Shown here: in pieces, positions 1-8,929 of the stretch | Layout of the letters: every line of letters begins with the position of its first letter | Numbering within the stretch: position 1 is the first letter of the stretch | From: Neorhizobium sp. NCHU2750 | GTDB taxonomy: Bacteria; Pseudomonadota; Alphaproteobacteria; Rhizobiales; Rhizobiaceae | Assembly: GCF_003597675.1 (NCBI RefSeq) | Contig: NZ_CP030827.1 | Span: 2,418,001-2,482,000, forward strand | DNA length: 64,000 bases | Reading direction: 5' to 3' | Notes under the pieces: model-generated | What the model was told of the DNA's origin: nothing | The model's database searches: none | What the model saw: the letters and a program-made list of their open reading frames with translations, nothing else | Program-made: the position numbers and the translations under genes

Positions 1-1605
1 CACATAGGCGATGGCCGAAGCGTTCGAGCCGTGCTGCAGCGAATGTTCCGAATAGTCGGCAACCGACAGTTCGATGCCGAGATAGGTGGACAAGGCGTTG
101 ATGAACCCGTCGATCGGGCCGGTTCCCTTGCCCTCGATGCGCTTGACCTCGCCGCCATCGGTAATCTCGGCGGCGACGACGCGGATCCCCTTGTGCTCGG
201 TGCCGGCGGGATAGGTATGCTGGTCGACGAATTTCAGCCGCGCACCGGACTGCTCGACATAGCGCTCCATGAACGTCTCATGGATGCGTTTCGACGATAA
301 TTCCTTGCCTTCTTCGTCGGTGATCTTCTGGATCGCCTCGCGGAATTCCACCTGCAGGTTGCGCGGCAGGTTCAGGCCGTAATCCTGCTGCAGGATATAG
401 GCGATGCCACCCTTGCCCGACTGCGAGTTGATGCGGATGATCGCCTCGTAGGAACGTCCCACATCCTGCGGGTCGATCGGCAGGTAAGGCACTTCCCAGA
501 CCGGATGGTTGGCAACCTTGATTGCCTTCATCCCCTTGTTGATCGCATCCTGGTGCGAGCCGGAAAACGCGGTATAGACCAGTTCGCCGACGTAAGGATG
601 GCGCTCGGGAATGACCATCTCGTTGGAATATTCGTAGACGTCCTTGATACGCTCGATATCCGAACAATCCAGTTCAGGGTCGATGCCCTGCGTATACATG
701 TTGAGCGCCAGGGTGACGACGTCGACATTGCCGGTGCGCTCGCCATTGCCGAACAGCGTGCCCTCGACGCGGTCCGCACCGGCCATCAGCGCCAGTTCGG
801 TGGCGGCAATGCCCGTGCCGCGGTCGTTATGCGGATGCAGCGAGATGATGATGTTTTCGCGGTTGTCGATATTGCGGCACATCCATTCGATCTGGTCGGC
901 ATAGATGTTCGGCGTCGCCATCTCGACGGTCGACGGCAGGTTGATGATCAGCTTGTTATCCGGCGTCGGCTTCACTTCGGCGATCACCGCGTTGCAGATT
1001 TCCAGCGCCACTTCCAGCTCGGTGCCGGTAAAGCTTTCCGGAGAATACTGGAAGCGGTAGCCGCCACCGGCCTTTGCCGCCATGTCGGTGATCATCTTGG
1101 CCGCATCGACGGCGATCTGCTTGATTCCGCTGACATCCTTGCCGAACACGACACGGCGCTGCAGTTCCGAGGTGGAATTGTAGAAATGGATGATCGGCTT
1201 GTGGGCACCCTGCAGCGATTCGAAGGTGCGGGTGATCAGCTCCGGCCGGCACTGCACCAGAACCTGCAGCGACACGTCTTCCGGCACGCCACCCTCTTCC
1301 ACGCACCAGCGGGCAAAGTCGAAATCGGTTTGCGAGGCCGACGGGAAGCCGATCTCGATTTCCTTGAAGCCCATGTCGAGCAGCAGCTTGAACATCCGCG
1401 CCTTGCGATCATGCCCCATCGGGTTGACCAGCGACTGGTTGCCGTCGCGCAGATCGACCGAACACCAGATCGGTGCCTTTTCGATGACCTTCGACGGCCA
1501 TGTACGGTCGGGAATATTGATGGCCGGATAGGCGCGGTACTTCACGCCTGCCGACTGCATGCCCTTGGTGCTGGAGTTCTCGGCGCGGGAGTTCTTGGTG
1601 TCCAT
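1..1605 (-). CDS. leuA: 2-isopropylmalate synthase (partial, C-terminus off window)
   Basis: Condenses acetyl-CoA with 2-oxoisovalerate, the first committed step of leucine biosynthesis, in the cytoplasm. The first 535 codons are visible; the frame stays open to the window edge. Family signatures in order are CSVDLRDGNQ and NPMGHDRKARMF near the N-terminus, then the metal-binding SLHPHNDRGTG. The long N-terminal extension (MDTKNSRAENSS) and the NPM(G/D) stretch mark the long LeuA type found in actinobacteria and many rhizobia rather than the short E. coli type. The ATG at 1605 has AAGGA nine bases upstream. Upstream on the same strand lies a leader with a Leu-rich small ORF, suggesting control by leucine or charged tRNA-Leu. 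Confidence 0.95.
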   Translation of the reverse strand, partial: MDTKNSRAENSSTKGMQSAGVKYRAYPAINIPDRTWPSKVIEKAPIWCSVDLRDGNQSLVNPMGHDRKARMFKLLLDMGFKEIEIGFPSASQTDFDFARWCVEEGGVPEDVSLQVLVQCRPELITRTFESLQGAHKPIIHFYNSTSELQRRVVFGKDVSGIKQIAVDAAKMITDMAAKAGGGYRFQYSPESFTGTELEVALEICNAVIAEVKPTPDNKLIINLPSTVEMATPNIYADQIEWMCRNIDNRENIIISLHPHNDRGTGIAATELALMAGADRVEGTLFGNGERTGNVDVVTLALNMYTQGIDPELDCSDIERIKDVYEYSNEMVIPERHPYVGELVYTAFSGSHQDAINKGMKAIKVANHPVWEVPYLPIDPQDVGRSYEAIIRINSQSGKGGIAYILQQDYGLNLPRNLQVEFREAIQKITDEEGKELSSKRIHETFMERYVEQSGARLKFVDQHTYPAGTEHKGIRVVAAEITDGGEVKRIEGKGTGPIDGFINALSTYLGIELSVADYSEHSLQHGSNASAIAYV

Positions 1606-1725
1606 GTCTTCGTCCTTCGCTTGCCCTCCGCAGGAGCCATCTGGCTCAAGACCGTTCATCAACGGCGGTGCGACTGCGGATGCTGGACCTTGTTATGGTC
1701 CGGTTTCATGTCAGGGATTTTTTGC

Positions 1726-1772
1726 GAGGAGCACTTACGCCGGCGGGCTTTATCGGCCGCCGGGCGCTCCTC
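1726..1772 (-). promoter_or_regulatory. Strong hairpin at end of leucine leader ORF
   Basis: Two stacked perfect arms, GAGGAGC/GCTCCTC and CCGGCGG/CCGCCGG, form a long GC-rich hairpin that begins exactly at the leader peptide stop codon. On the minus strand it is followed by an A-run, not a U-run, so it is not a simple intrinsic terminator. It may pause polymerase or ribosomes, or act through Rho or translation. Two smaller hairpins (CCGTT/AACGG and GAGCC/GGCTC) follow before leuA. Confidence 0.6.
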
Positions 1773-1896
1773 AACGGACCCGGCAACCGAGTGTAAGGTC
1801 GAGGCTAAGAAGCGAGAGAGGCGCGAAAACCGTCGCCCCGGCAGCGGTGCTGCGGGCGGCAAAACGGTCAAACATGATCGCGCCTGTCATGGTCAT
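1771..1896 (-). CDS. Candidate leucine leader peptide (41 aa)
   Basis: A 41-codon ORF ends about 165 bases before leuA. Six of eleven consecutive codons near its end encode leucine (APLSLLSLDLTL). The ATG at 1896 falls about where transcription should start from the promoter at 1904-1932, so it may be translated leaderless, as trpL is in this window. A second in-frame ATG at 1875 gives 34 aa. A strong hairpin starts at its stop codon. Position, composition and architecture fit an attenuation-type leader peptide sensing leucine supply; function is inferred. Some overlap with chance is possible because the frame runs on from the preceding benE region. Confidence 0.55.
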   Translation of the reverse strand: MTMTGAIMFDRFAARSTAAGATVFAPLSLLSLDLTLGCRVR

Positions 1897-1903
1897 GAGC
1901 CGG

Positions 1904-1932
1904 TGTATAACGGCAAGAAGAAGATCGCGCAA
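1904..1932 (-). promoter_or_regulatory. Predicted sigma70 promoter of leu leader/leuA
   Basis: TTGCGC at 1927-1932 and TATACA at 1904-1909 are separated by 17 bp on the minus strand. The predicted start is 7-8 bases downstream, at or next to the ATG at 1896. The TTGCGC-17 layout is the same as at the trpL promoter (54401-54429). Confidence 0.65.
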
Positions 1933-1964
1933 GAACCGCTTGGCGACTTCCGGTACGCAATCGC

Positions 1965-3146
1965 TCACGCGCTGCGCTTCATCACCTTGGACAGGCCCAT
2001 CATCACGCCACCGGCCACCAGCCCCCAGAAGGCCCCGGAAATGCCGCCGAACGTGGCGCCGGATGCCGTGACGAGAAAGGTGATCGCGGCAGCCTCGCGC
2101 GTTTCCGGCTCGCGCCACGCGGCAAACGCGGCATTGGAAAAGGCGCCGATCAGGCCGAGCCCCGCCACCGCCTGCAACAGGATCGGCGGCGCCATCGACA
2201 CGAAGGCGATGATCCCGCCGGCAATCAGGCCGAGGACAGTATAGGCGGCACCGCCGACGACAGCGGCCCAGTAACGGCGCGCCGGATCGGGATGCGCATC
2301 CTCGCTGGCGCACATCGCCGCGGTAATCGCCGCAAGATTGACGGGAACGCTACCGAAAAACGCGCAGATGGCCGAAAAAATGCCCGTCGATGCGAAAAGC
2401 GGCCCCGGCGCCGGCTCATAATGATGCGCCTTGAGAATGGCGATGCCCGGAATGTTCTGGGACGCCATGGTGACGATGAACAGCGGCAGCGCCACCGACA
2501 CGAAACCGTGCCAGGTGAAGGACGGCGACACCCAGATCAGACCGGGATGGATCGCTGCGCCGATTTTGCCGAACACATCATCCGGCAGATCGACGCCGAA
2601 GATCAGTACGAGGATGAAAGCGCCGAGTGCAGCGGGAACGGCCCAAAGCCGCCAGCGGGATACGACAACCATCCATGTCAGCACGATCGGCAGACCGAGC
2701 GCGGCATTGAAGGCGACCGCCTTGACCGGCGCGAGACAAAGGCCGAGCAGGATGCCCGCAAGCATGGCATTGGCGAGCGGTGCCGGGATCTTGCGGATCA
2801 ACTGGCCGAGCGGCTTGAACAGTCCCGTCAGCGCAATCATCACCCCGCACAACACGAAAGCACCGACAGCGGCCGGAAAGCCGCCCTGGATAGCCCCGGT
2901 CGCGGCCAGAAGCGCGCCACCCGGTGTCGACCATGCCATCATGATGGGCATCCGGTAATAGAGCGAAAAAACCACTGCGAGGATGCTTTGCGCCAGACAT
3001 ACGGCAAGCAAGGCCGAGGCAATTTCCTCGGGAGCCGCCCCCATGACCTGCAGCCCCTGCATGATGACGGCAAACGAACTGATAAAACCGACGAAAGCCG
3101 TCAGCAGACCCATTGTCAGGGCTGAGGGGGAAAAATCCTTGAGCAT
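1965..3146 (-). CDS. BenE-family benzoate/H+ symporter-like transporter
   Basis: Inner-membrane secondary transporter of 393 aa, with about ten to twelve hydrophobic segments through its whole length. Family hallmarks are the N-terminal FVGFISSFAVIMQGLQ segment, MPIMMAWSTPGGALL in the substrate region and FFGSVPVNLAAITAAMCAS in the second half. Known members import benzoate with protons, but rhizobial homologues lie outside benzoate operons and the substrate here is unknown. It starts at ATG 3146 and ends about 30 bp before the leu leader promoter, so readthrough into leuA is possible. No aromatic degradation gene lies nearby. Confidence 0.85.
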   Translation of the reverse strand: MLKDFSPSALTMGLLTAFVGFISSFAVIMQGLQVMGAAPEEIASALLAVCLAQSILAVVFSLYYRMPIMMAWSTPGGALLAATGAIQGGFPAAVGAFVLCGVMIALTGLFKPLGQLIRKIPAPLANAMLAGILLGLCLAPVKAVAFNAALGLPIVLTWMVVVSRWRLWAVPAALGAFILVLIFGVDLPDDVFGKIGAAIHPGLIWVSPSFTWHGFVSVALPLFIVTMASQNIPGIAILKAHHYEPAPGPLFASTGIFSAICAFFGSVPVNLAAITAAMCASEDAHPDPARRYWAAVVGGAAYTVLGLIAGGIIAFVSMAPPILLQAVAGLGLIGAFSNAAFAAWREPETREAAAITFLVTASGATFGGISGAFWGLVAGGVMMGLSKVMKRSA

Positions 3147-3318
3147 GGGCGACCGATGAGCTTGGGGAAAAACCGAGCTCTCTCAAGATCAAAATCCACC
3201 GGCGCTTGCAAGTCCGCCGGCGCCAAAAGCGTTCGCCCGAACGTCAAGTTTGGCGCCCGTCCCCTCCGCATGCGATGCCGCCGAAAAACGGCGGCATCCC
3301 CGCATCGAAAACCTGCCC

Positions 3319-4764
3319 TCAGACCAGCAGATCGCCAGTATGGGTGGTGGTCGTCGAAGCGGTAGCGCTGGCAGTCTGAACGTCGTCCAGCGAATAGGCC
3401 CGGATATAGTCGATATTCATCTCCGATCCGTCTGCGACGCTGGCGCCGGGCGTCCCGGCCATGCCGCCGACGGCAAGGTCGACGATCATATACATCGGGT
3501 CATGCATGTCCGATGGCGTATCGGTCTGGGCAACCGCCACGTCGTCGAAATACCAGGTGATATGGTCCTCGTCCCATAACAGCCCGTAGGTATGGTACCC
3601 CGAAGTATCGGCCACCGAAACATTGTTGATGACCGAGGTCTGCTCGCCGGTCTCGTCGGAATGGGCCGACATGATCAGCGTGTTCGGATCCTGCCCCTTC
3701 ATCTCGATCACGTCGAGTTCCGGCGGCCAGGAACCGTCCTCGGGCAATAGCCAGAAGGCCGGCCACACACCCTGGTCCTCCGGCATGTCGGCACGGATTT
3801 CGAAATAGCCGTAAGTCTGCGCAAACGATGCATGGGTGGTCAGCATGCCCGACGTATAGTCGTACCCGTTGACAGCACTCGATATCGCTTCCGGCGTCTG
3901 CTCGGCGGTGATCGTCAATATGCCGTTATTGATCGAAAACGGATTGGCCGAGGCGGTCGGGGCATATTCCGGATTGACGTACCATTGCTGCTCGCCATTG
4001 GTATCGAGCGACGCGCCCTGATCCGGCGCCCACCAGTATTTGGCCTCCCACGTACCGCTGTCACCATCGTAGAGCGACAGCGAATTGAAGTCATCGTTGA
4101 AGGTCATCGTCAGGTTGGAGCGATCGAGACTGAGTTCGAACTGGCTGGCGCTGAGATCGTCGGCCGTCGTGTTCGCCAGCACGATGCTTTCGTCATTGCC
4201 GAGATGAAGCCAGAGATTGGCGCCTTCCTGCGTCGACTGGCTGACCAGTTGATCGAAGGAGGTGACGTCATATCCGTCGAGCCGGATCTTGTCGTCGGCG
4301 CCGAAATCGGTGATCAGGTCGGTGCCATTGCCGCTGGTAAACGAGAATGTGTCTGCGCCGCCGCCGCCGATCAGCACGTCGTCCCCTGCCCCGCCATCGA
4401 TCGTCTGGCTGCCGGTGCCGCCTGTGATGATATTGTCGAGCGAATTGCCGAAGGCATAGCTGCCGTCTCCGGTCACCGTCAGGTTCTCGAAATTGTCCGG
4501 CAGCGTATAGCTCATCCACGTATTGATCGTGTCGATACCGCCATCCGCATTCTCCGCGGCATGGTTGATGGACGAATAGAGGTAATAGATGTCGTCGCCG
4601 GTGCCGCCGGTCATGGTCACGTTGACCGAGCTGTCGCCCCACATGGAATCATTGCCCGACGTGCCATATTGTATCGGTCCGGACCCGGTGGCGGAAAACC
4701 AGGCCGTCGAATTGCCGCTGTAATAAAGTGCGATGCCAAGCGCATTCGAAATGGAATTCGTCAT
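3319..4764 (-). CDS. Secreted RTX-GH16 beta-glycanase (ExsH/Ply-like)
   Basis: 481-aa extracellular endoglycanase. The N-terminal half (about residues 50-145) carries glycine/aspartate RTX calcium-binding nonapeptides (GGTGDDIYY, GGAGDDVLIGGGGADTF). The C-terminal half is a GH16 domain with the catalytic ELDVIE (ExDxxE pattern) near residues 348-353. There is no Sec signal peptide, and the RTX repeats point to type I secretion, as for rhizobial ExsH and PlyA/PlyB, which trim exopolysaccharide. The ATG at 4764 has AGGAG about 8 bases upstream. The secretion apparatus (PrsDE type) is not in this window. The exact polysaccharide cannot be told from sequence. Confidence 0.85.
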   Translation of the reverse strand: MTNSISNALGIALYYSGNSTAWFSATGSGPIQYGTSGNDSMWGDSSVNVTMTGGTGDDIYYLYSSINHAAENADGGIDTINTWMSYTLPDNFENLTVTGDGSYAFGNSLDNIITGGTGSQTIDGGAGDDVLIGGGGADTFSFTSGNGTDLITDFGADDKIRLDGYDVTSFDQLVSQSTQEGANLWLHLGNDESIVLANTTADDLSASQFELSLDRSNLTMTFNDDFNSLSLYDGDSGTWEAKYWWAPDQGASLDTNGEQQWYVNPEYAPTASANPFSINNGILTITAEQTPEAISSAVNGYDYTSGMLTTHASFAQTYGYFEIRADMPEDQGVWPAFWLLPEDGSWPPELDVIEMKGQDPNTLIMSAHSDETGEQTSVINNVSVADTSGYHTYGLLWDEDHITWYFDDVAVAQTDTPSDMHDPMYMIVDLAVGGMAGTPGASVADGSEMNIDYIRAYSLDDVQTASATASTTTTHTGDLLV

Positions 4765-5119
4765 GGAAACTGCTCCTGTTAGAGTGGCTCTCCTTTAAAT
4801 TCCTCCCGGCCATACCCTACAGCTCGAATCGGACAGAATTCCAATAATGCGTCGGATTTTCCCGACAACCGTCATCGACGGTTAAGCTCGCGCTAAAGCA
4901 CTGGCCGCGAAACGAAAGCCGATTTTATTTGAAAACAAGGCGATAAGAGCAGTTTCGCGTTTTAAAGAGAGGCGGAGATGCTCCACAAAGGCACAGGCGG
5001 CGTCCCATATCGGAACGGCCACCCTCCGGGCGCAGTAGCGGAACAGGAAGACCCGGCCGCGGTGGGCCGGATCTCCCTTTCGCCGGGTGCCGCCGCACCG
5101 CCGGCTTCAGCCGATCACC
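4765..5119. other. Intergenic region upstream of the glycanase
   Basis: No credible gene. It holds the glycanase promoter region, with A/T-rich stretches around 4840-4960. A GC-rich hairpin at about 5053-5073 on the minus strand, followed by TCTTCCTGTT, could terminate the methyltransferase transcript. I see no convincing -35/-10 pair. Confidence 0.4.
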
Positions 5120-6004
5120 TCAAAGCTTCCTGACGACCACTTCGAGATAGTCGCTCGGAACGACCATGGTTCCATCGTCCGCCCGGTTGAAACGGCCGAT
5201 CAGCTGCTCCAGATCGCGCTCGAGATGCACCTGTCCATCCGTCGGCAAGGCGGCAAACGCCTTGTGGACCGGACCGTACCAGGTGCGGAACACTTCGATC
5301 CAGTGAGCGGCCGAGCGGTAGCGGAAAACGAAGTTCCGTTTTGTCGCCTCCACCTTGCCCTCTGCGCCGAACATCTCCTCCAGCCGCTCCGAAGTGCCCC
5401 AGAGAGACGGAGGCCGCAGACCTGCCGGTGGCGGCACATGCTGCCCGATCACCTTGAACAATTGCCCGATGAAGCCATCCGGCGTCCAGTTGGCCAGACC
5501 GATCCGTCCGCCCGGACGGCATACCCGCGCCAGTTCTGCCGCTGCCCTGTCCTGGTCCGGCGTGAACATCACCCCGAATGTCGACAGCACGACATCGAAA
5601 CTGTCGGCGTCGAACGGCAGCGCCTCGGCATCGGCGGTCTGGAAGTTGACGCTGAGCCCTTCGGCATCCGCCCGGCGCCTGCCCTGTTCCAGCAGGGCCG
5701 GAACATAATCGGTCGAGGTCACCCGGCACCAGCGCCGGGCCGCCGCCAGTGTCGCATTGCCGTTGCCGGCCGCGACATCCAGAACCGTCTCGCCGGCCCT
5801 GAGATCAAGCGCCTCGCAAAGCCGCTCGCCGACGATCTGCAGGGTCGTGCCGACAACGGCATAGTTTCCCGATGCCCAGGCGCCCTGCTGGCGGGCCTTC
5901 GCCGCGGCAAGGTCGGGACCGGGCGAAAGGCCGCCCTGCGGGCCTGTGCCAGTGACCAGCTTGGTGGCCGGATTGGCAGCCGGGTTATGATGTACATTCT
6001 GCAT
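5120..6004 (-). CDS. Class I SAM-dependent methyltransferase
   Basis: 294-aa cytoplasmic methyltransferase of the UbiE/Methyltransf_11 type. The SAM-binding motif I is VLDVAAGNGNATLAAA (residues about 93-108). The acidic end of strand beta2 reads STDYVPALLEQ. Motif II is DADSFDVVLSTFGVMFTP. The post-motif ELARVCRPGGRIGLANWTP is typical of the family. The substrate is not evident; related rhizobial genes are annotated only as methyltransferases. It begins at ATG 6004. Just upstream lies the remnant of a HxlR-type regulator gene in the same orientation; that gene is split by the prophage and may once have controlled this one. Confidence 0.85.
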   Translation of the reverse strand: MQNVHHNPAANPATKLVTGTGPQGGLSPGPDLAAAKARQQGAWASGNYAVVGTTLQIVGERLCEALDLRAGETVLDVAAGNGNATLAAARRWCRVTSTDYVPALLEQGRRRADAEGLSVNFQTADAEALPFDADSFDVVLSTFGVMFTPDQDRAAAELARVCRPGGRIGLANWTPDGFIGQLFKVIGQHVPPPAGLRPPSLWGTSERLEEMFGAEGKVEATKRNFVFRYRSAAHWIEVFRTWYGPVHKAFAALPTDGQVHLERDLEQLIGRFNRADDGTMVVPSDYLEVVVRKL

Positions 6005-6157
6005 GGTCTTTCCTCCACGTGGTGAAACGCCGGTGATCCCCTCAGATCAAGACCCTCCGAACGGCGATCCCCGGCTACGGCGCTACCATGGCCGATCGTC
6101 ACCCGACCGCTCCAGTGCAGAAAATGGAGCGCTCCCGCTACAGAATATGGACCGGCT

Positions 6158-6353
6158 TCAGCACGTCGCGAACGAGCTGCGAACCATCCATTCGTCTATG
6201 CGGCCGGCGATCTCGCTGTCTCCCACCAGCTGGATCGCGCCGCGTTCTATCTCCGTCCTCAGACCGGAAAAACCGATCCATGCGGATGTCATGGCCTTCA
6301 GTTCGGCCGTGATGTAAAGGTCGACATCGTGTCCGGGATCGATCAGGCATAGG
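6158..6353 (-). pseudogene. 3' remnant of HxlR-family regulator split by the prophage
   Basis: Read from the attL core, the frame encodes LCLIDPGHDVDLYITAEL and then about 45 more residues to a TGA at 6158. This resembles the C-terminal effector domain found behind many HxlR-type winged helices (PGxxVDLYVT...). There is no start codon. Joining it at the 12-bp core to the 5' part at 42699-43187 restores one uninterrupted 227-aa frame. The fragment sits about 150 bp upstream of the methyltransferase. It is presumably untranslated while the prophage is present. Confidence 0.85.
6342..6353. other. attL core (12 bp)
   Basis: ATCAGGCATAGG is identical to 42688-42699; flanking bases differ on both sides. 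It lies inside the coding sequence of the split regulator, and the integrase gene begins about 375 bp inside it. Confidence 0.85.
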
Positions 6354-6360
6354 CTAAAAC

Positions 6361-6727
6361 ATGACCATCAAAGTAAAGCCAATTTTAGGTCATCGACCGG
6401 CGAAAAAAAGAACCAAAACCCACCATTTCCGGGCCTTCTCGCTTATCAAGCCGATGACCAAAGGGCTAAACCAAGCGTTCCGCACAGTCATTCTGCTAAT
6501 AACTTATACCATGAAAGGGGGCAGATTCGTAAGTATTAAATGGCCTAAGAAAATTTGTAATGATTATGAATTCCAGAAACCTGCCACAACGGCTGATATT
6601 TGTTTCGGCAAAACGCGATATAGCTTGACGCATGAAGCTTTGACGCCTATTAGCCCGCACATATCCTTAAATTTTTACTTGTGAGCCGGGAGCGAAAGCA
6701 CCCGCCGAAAACCCTTTGTGAGAAGCT
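6361..6727. other. Region between attL and integrase
   Basis: No supported gene. A 107-codon open frame from 6361 has no ribosome-binding site and an unconvincing composition. Two copies of TTGACGC (6624 onward) lie 15 bp apart and could be integrase arm-type sites. A/T-rich stretches near 6490-6560 and 6590-6680 may hold the int promoter. Confidence 0.35.
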
Positions 6728-8110
6728 ATGAATATGAATATCGCGACCAAGGCGAAGCCGCCCAAATACGTGTTTCTTCGGGGAACGACGTACTATTACA
6801 TCCGGAACATCGCTCCCCAACACCGCCACCGGTTTTCTGGAAAGAAGCAAATCTGGCAGACGCTAAAGACATCAGACTATGGCGATGCGATCCGTCGTGC
6901 TGATGCGATCACCCGCGAACATGACGCGGTGATGGCTGGCATCAAGCCATTCACGGCAATCTCATTCACAGAGGAAATCGCCGAAGCCGACCGACTCCAA
7001 ATCACTCATATCACCGCGTCCGAACTTCGCCTTCAGTCGATCGAACGAAGCATCCAGTTGATTGCTGAACGCCTTCCTTTCACTCATCTTATGGGGGCAC
7101 CTGCACCTATCACCGTGGCGGCGATTTTAGGTGAAAGCGAGAGGGACAATGACGCTCTCTCTATTGATCAGGCGTTCGAAAAATTCATGGAAATCACGCC
7201 CGACTTCCTGACCGATTTGAACGAGTATCACGGCGGGCAAAAGATCAAGAGTTGGAAGCGGACAATGGCGGACTTCAAGGCTCGCGTCGGCGACATCAAC
7301 TTGACGGCGATTACCGAGACCATTGCTGATGATTACTTCCTGTCAGTCTGGAAGGACGTGCTCGATAAAGAAAAAGATTTTGGCTCTTCGCACGCCAACC
7401 GGCAAATCTCACGCGTCCGGCAAGTGATCAAGGCGGTTCTGAAGAAATTCTATCATATCAACTTCCCCTTCCTCGACGGCAAGCGCGTAAAGTTGAAGAA
7501 CGATGACGCAGGTAAACGGGATGCTTTCACCGAAGCAGATGTGAAGGCGATACAAACTGCACTCGCTACGTCAGGCGTCAACGAAGAAGCAAAGGCAATC
7601 GTTCAGCTTTCGCTAATCACCGGATGCGGTCCTCAAGAACTTTGCTGGCTGACCGCCGATGATATATTCCCAGATGCTAAAATACCGTACATCAAAATTG
7701 GACCGAACGCTCTGCGGTCAGTGGTCAAGAAGGGCGGCGACAGACATCGCGATCTGCCAATAGTCACGCCAGAAGGCATCGCCATTCTGAAAAAGTTTCC
7801 AAACGGGTTTCCCCGTTTCCAAGTGGAGCGCGGTCAGGCGAAGCTGAACAAGCAACTCAGTCCATTCTTTACGAAAGTAACGCCCGGTCGTGCCCTCTAT
7901 TCAGCGCGTCACCGATTTGACGATCTTGTGAAAATTGCTGGTGTCGATCTTGGGATCAAGGCAGCGCTATCCGGTCACTCCCTTGGCGGGCACCTCCATT
8001 ACTACGGAAAATCCGGGAATGGCTACACCCTCAAACAGAAGAAGGAGGCGATCGAAAAGGCTCTTGCCGCTGCACCGCTTAAAGAAGAACGAGAAAATGA
8101 AATGAACTAA
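6728..8110 (+). CDS. Tyrosine recombinase, phage integrase
   Basis: 460-aa site-specific recombinase adjacent to attL. Residues 10-60 (YVFLRGTTYYYIRNI...) match the N-terminal domain seen in many rhizobial phage integrases (DUF6538-like), followed by a core-binding region and a C-terminal catalytic domain. The box I region reads TGCGPQEL (residues 298-305), with Gly301 where the family has its first catalytic Arg. Box II reads YSARH (391-395), so the first His of HxxR is Tyr while Arg394 is kept. Then follow GHS (His417) and Tyr425/426. Start at ATG 6728, with GAGAAG upstream. It should catalyse integration and excision at the 12-bp core, but the altered box I may impair this. Confidence 0.9.
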   Translation: MNMNIATKAKPPKYVFLRGTTYYYIRNIAPQHRHRFSGKKQIWQTLKTSDYGDAIRRADAITREHDAVMAGIKPFTAISFTEEIAEADRLQITHITASELRLQSIERSIQLIAERLPFTHLMGAPAPITVAAILGESERDNDALSIDQAFEKFMEITPDFLTDLNEYHGGQKIKSWKRTMADFKARVGDINLTAITETIADDYFLSVWKDVLDKEKDFGSSHANRQISRVRQVIKAVLKKFYHINFPFLDGKRVKLKNDDAGKRDAFTEADVKAIQTALATSGVNEEAKAIVQLSLITGCGPQELCWLTADDIFPDAKIPYIKIGPNALRSVVKKGGDRHRDLPIVTPEGIAILKKFPNGFPRFQVERGQAKLNKQLSPFFTKVTPGRALYSARHRFDDLVKIAGVDLGIKAALSGHSLGGHLHYYGKSGNGYTLKQKKEAIEKALAAAPLKEERENEMN

Positions 8111-8203
8111 CCAACCTCAACCGAAACTGATGACCAACGTGAGGCTCTAGCAGCCACCTTTATATTATGAAGCGTCAGAGTTTCCTTATCCAAGGAACGA
8201 ACG

Positions 8204-8377
8204 ATGACTTCTTACTCTGTTGAAACACTCATTTACGATCTGAAAGCCCGTCAGGAGTTTTTTGATGGCTATGACAAAATGATCAAGTGGGGCAAAGATA
8301 ACGGGTTCGTTAAATCTGCCCTTGAACACCAGAGGAACCGCAAGCGCATTTGGGACGAAATCACGATGCTTGATTGA
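8204..8377 (+). CDS. Small hypothetical phage protein (57 aa)
   Basis: ORF starting MTSYSVETLIYDLKARQEFF, with AAGGA about 10 bases before the ATG. It is charged and predicted helical, with no membrane segment or known motif. It ends 16 bp before the next gene in the same orientation, so the two are probably co-transcribed early genes behind the integrase. Function unknown. Confidence 0.6.
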   Translation: MTSYSVETLIYDLKARQEFFDGYDKMIKWGKDNGFVKSALEHQRNRKRIWDEITMLD

Positions 8378-8393
8378 TTGGGAGCGATTGAGA

Positions 8394-8702
8394 ATGGATG
8401 CTGGTTCAGAATTTACCAATGGCATGGTCTTCAATGTCGATACAGCCAAAGGCTTGATCGGGAAAGCCGAAGACATCGCCAAGAAGGCGGAACAGTATGG
8501 GGATAAAGAAGCCAAAAGGCTTGTGGAATCGGCTTTGATTGACGCGCTGGAAGCGAAGGCTTCATTCAAAAGTGCTGTTGCTATCCTAACCAAACCCGAC
8601 CAAGCACAAGCTTTTTATGCCCATGGACGCCAGTTGTGCCATGACGCTGAATCGAAACTCCAAAGCGCTGAAAATCGCTTCGAAAGTCAGTCAGCTAAAT
8701 AG
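8394..8702 (+). CDS. Hypothetical phage protein (102 aa)
   Basis: The frame is open from 8322, but the ATG at 8394 (MDAGSEFTNGMVF) has GGAG upstream and avoids overlap with the preceding small gene. The protein is alanine/lysine/glutamate-rich and should be largely helical (DTAKGLIGKAEDIAKKAEQY). No recognised domain. Two intrinsic terminators follow, so this gene probably ends the integrase-proximal transcript. Confidence 0.65.
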   Translation: MDAGSEFTNGMVFNVDTAKGLIGKAEDIAKKAEQYGDKEAKRLVESALIDALEAKASFKSAVAILTKPDQAQAFYAHGRQLCHDAESKLQSAENRFESQSAK

Positions 8703-8727
8703 GACGTATGTTTTCTCCTGACGTGCA

Positions 8728-8760
8728 GGGTTCGGCGGCTTCGGCTTCCGGACCCTTTTT
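8728..8760 (+). terminator. Intrinsic terminator
   Basis: GGGTTCGG pairs with CCGGACCC (one mismatch), followed by TTTTT. Confidence 0.6.
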
Positions 8761-8840
8761 GGTCTCAGACGGAACCAAATCCCCGATCGGCGGTTATCAG
8801 GGCGTCTGAAAACTTCCCCAAGCACTCGGACACACCTCAA

Positions 8841-8881
8841 CCCTGCCGCGCCCCCTCTCGCTCGGCAGGGTTTTCTTTTTT
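8841..8881 (+). terminator. Intrinsic terminator
   Basis: A perfect CCCTGCCG/CGGCAGGG stem is followed by TTTTCTTTTTT. Confidence 0.8.
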
Positions 8882-8929
8882 CTGGAACAAATGTGAGTGA
8901 CGTTCGGTTTCTCAGTCGAAGGAGACACC

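Noticed and set aside
505..2244. Long plus-strand open frame (579 codons) opposite leuA
   Set aside because: Antisense to the conserved leuA and the leader; its sequence has no family features and arises from high-GC codon use on the minus strand.
6361..6684. 107-codon ORF next to attL
   Set aside because: No ribosome-binding site, starts within a few bases of the att core, unnatural composition; treated as non-coding.
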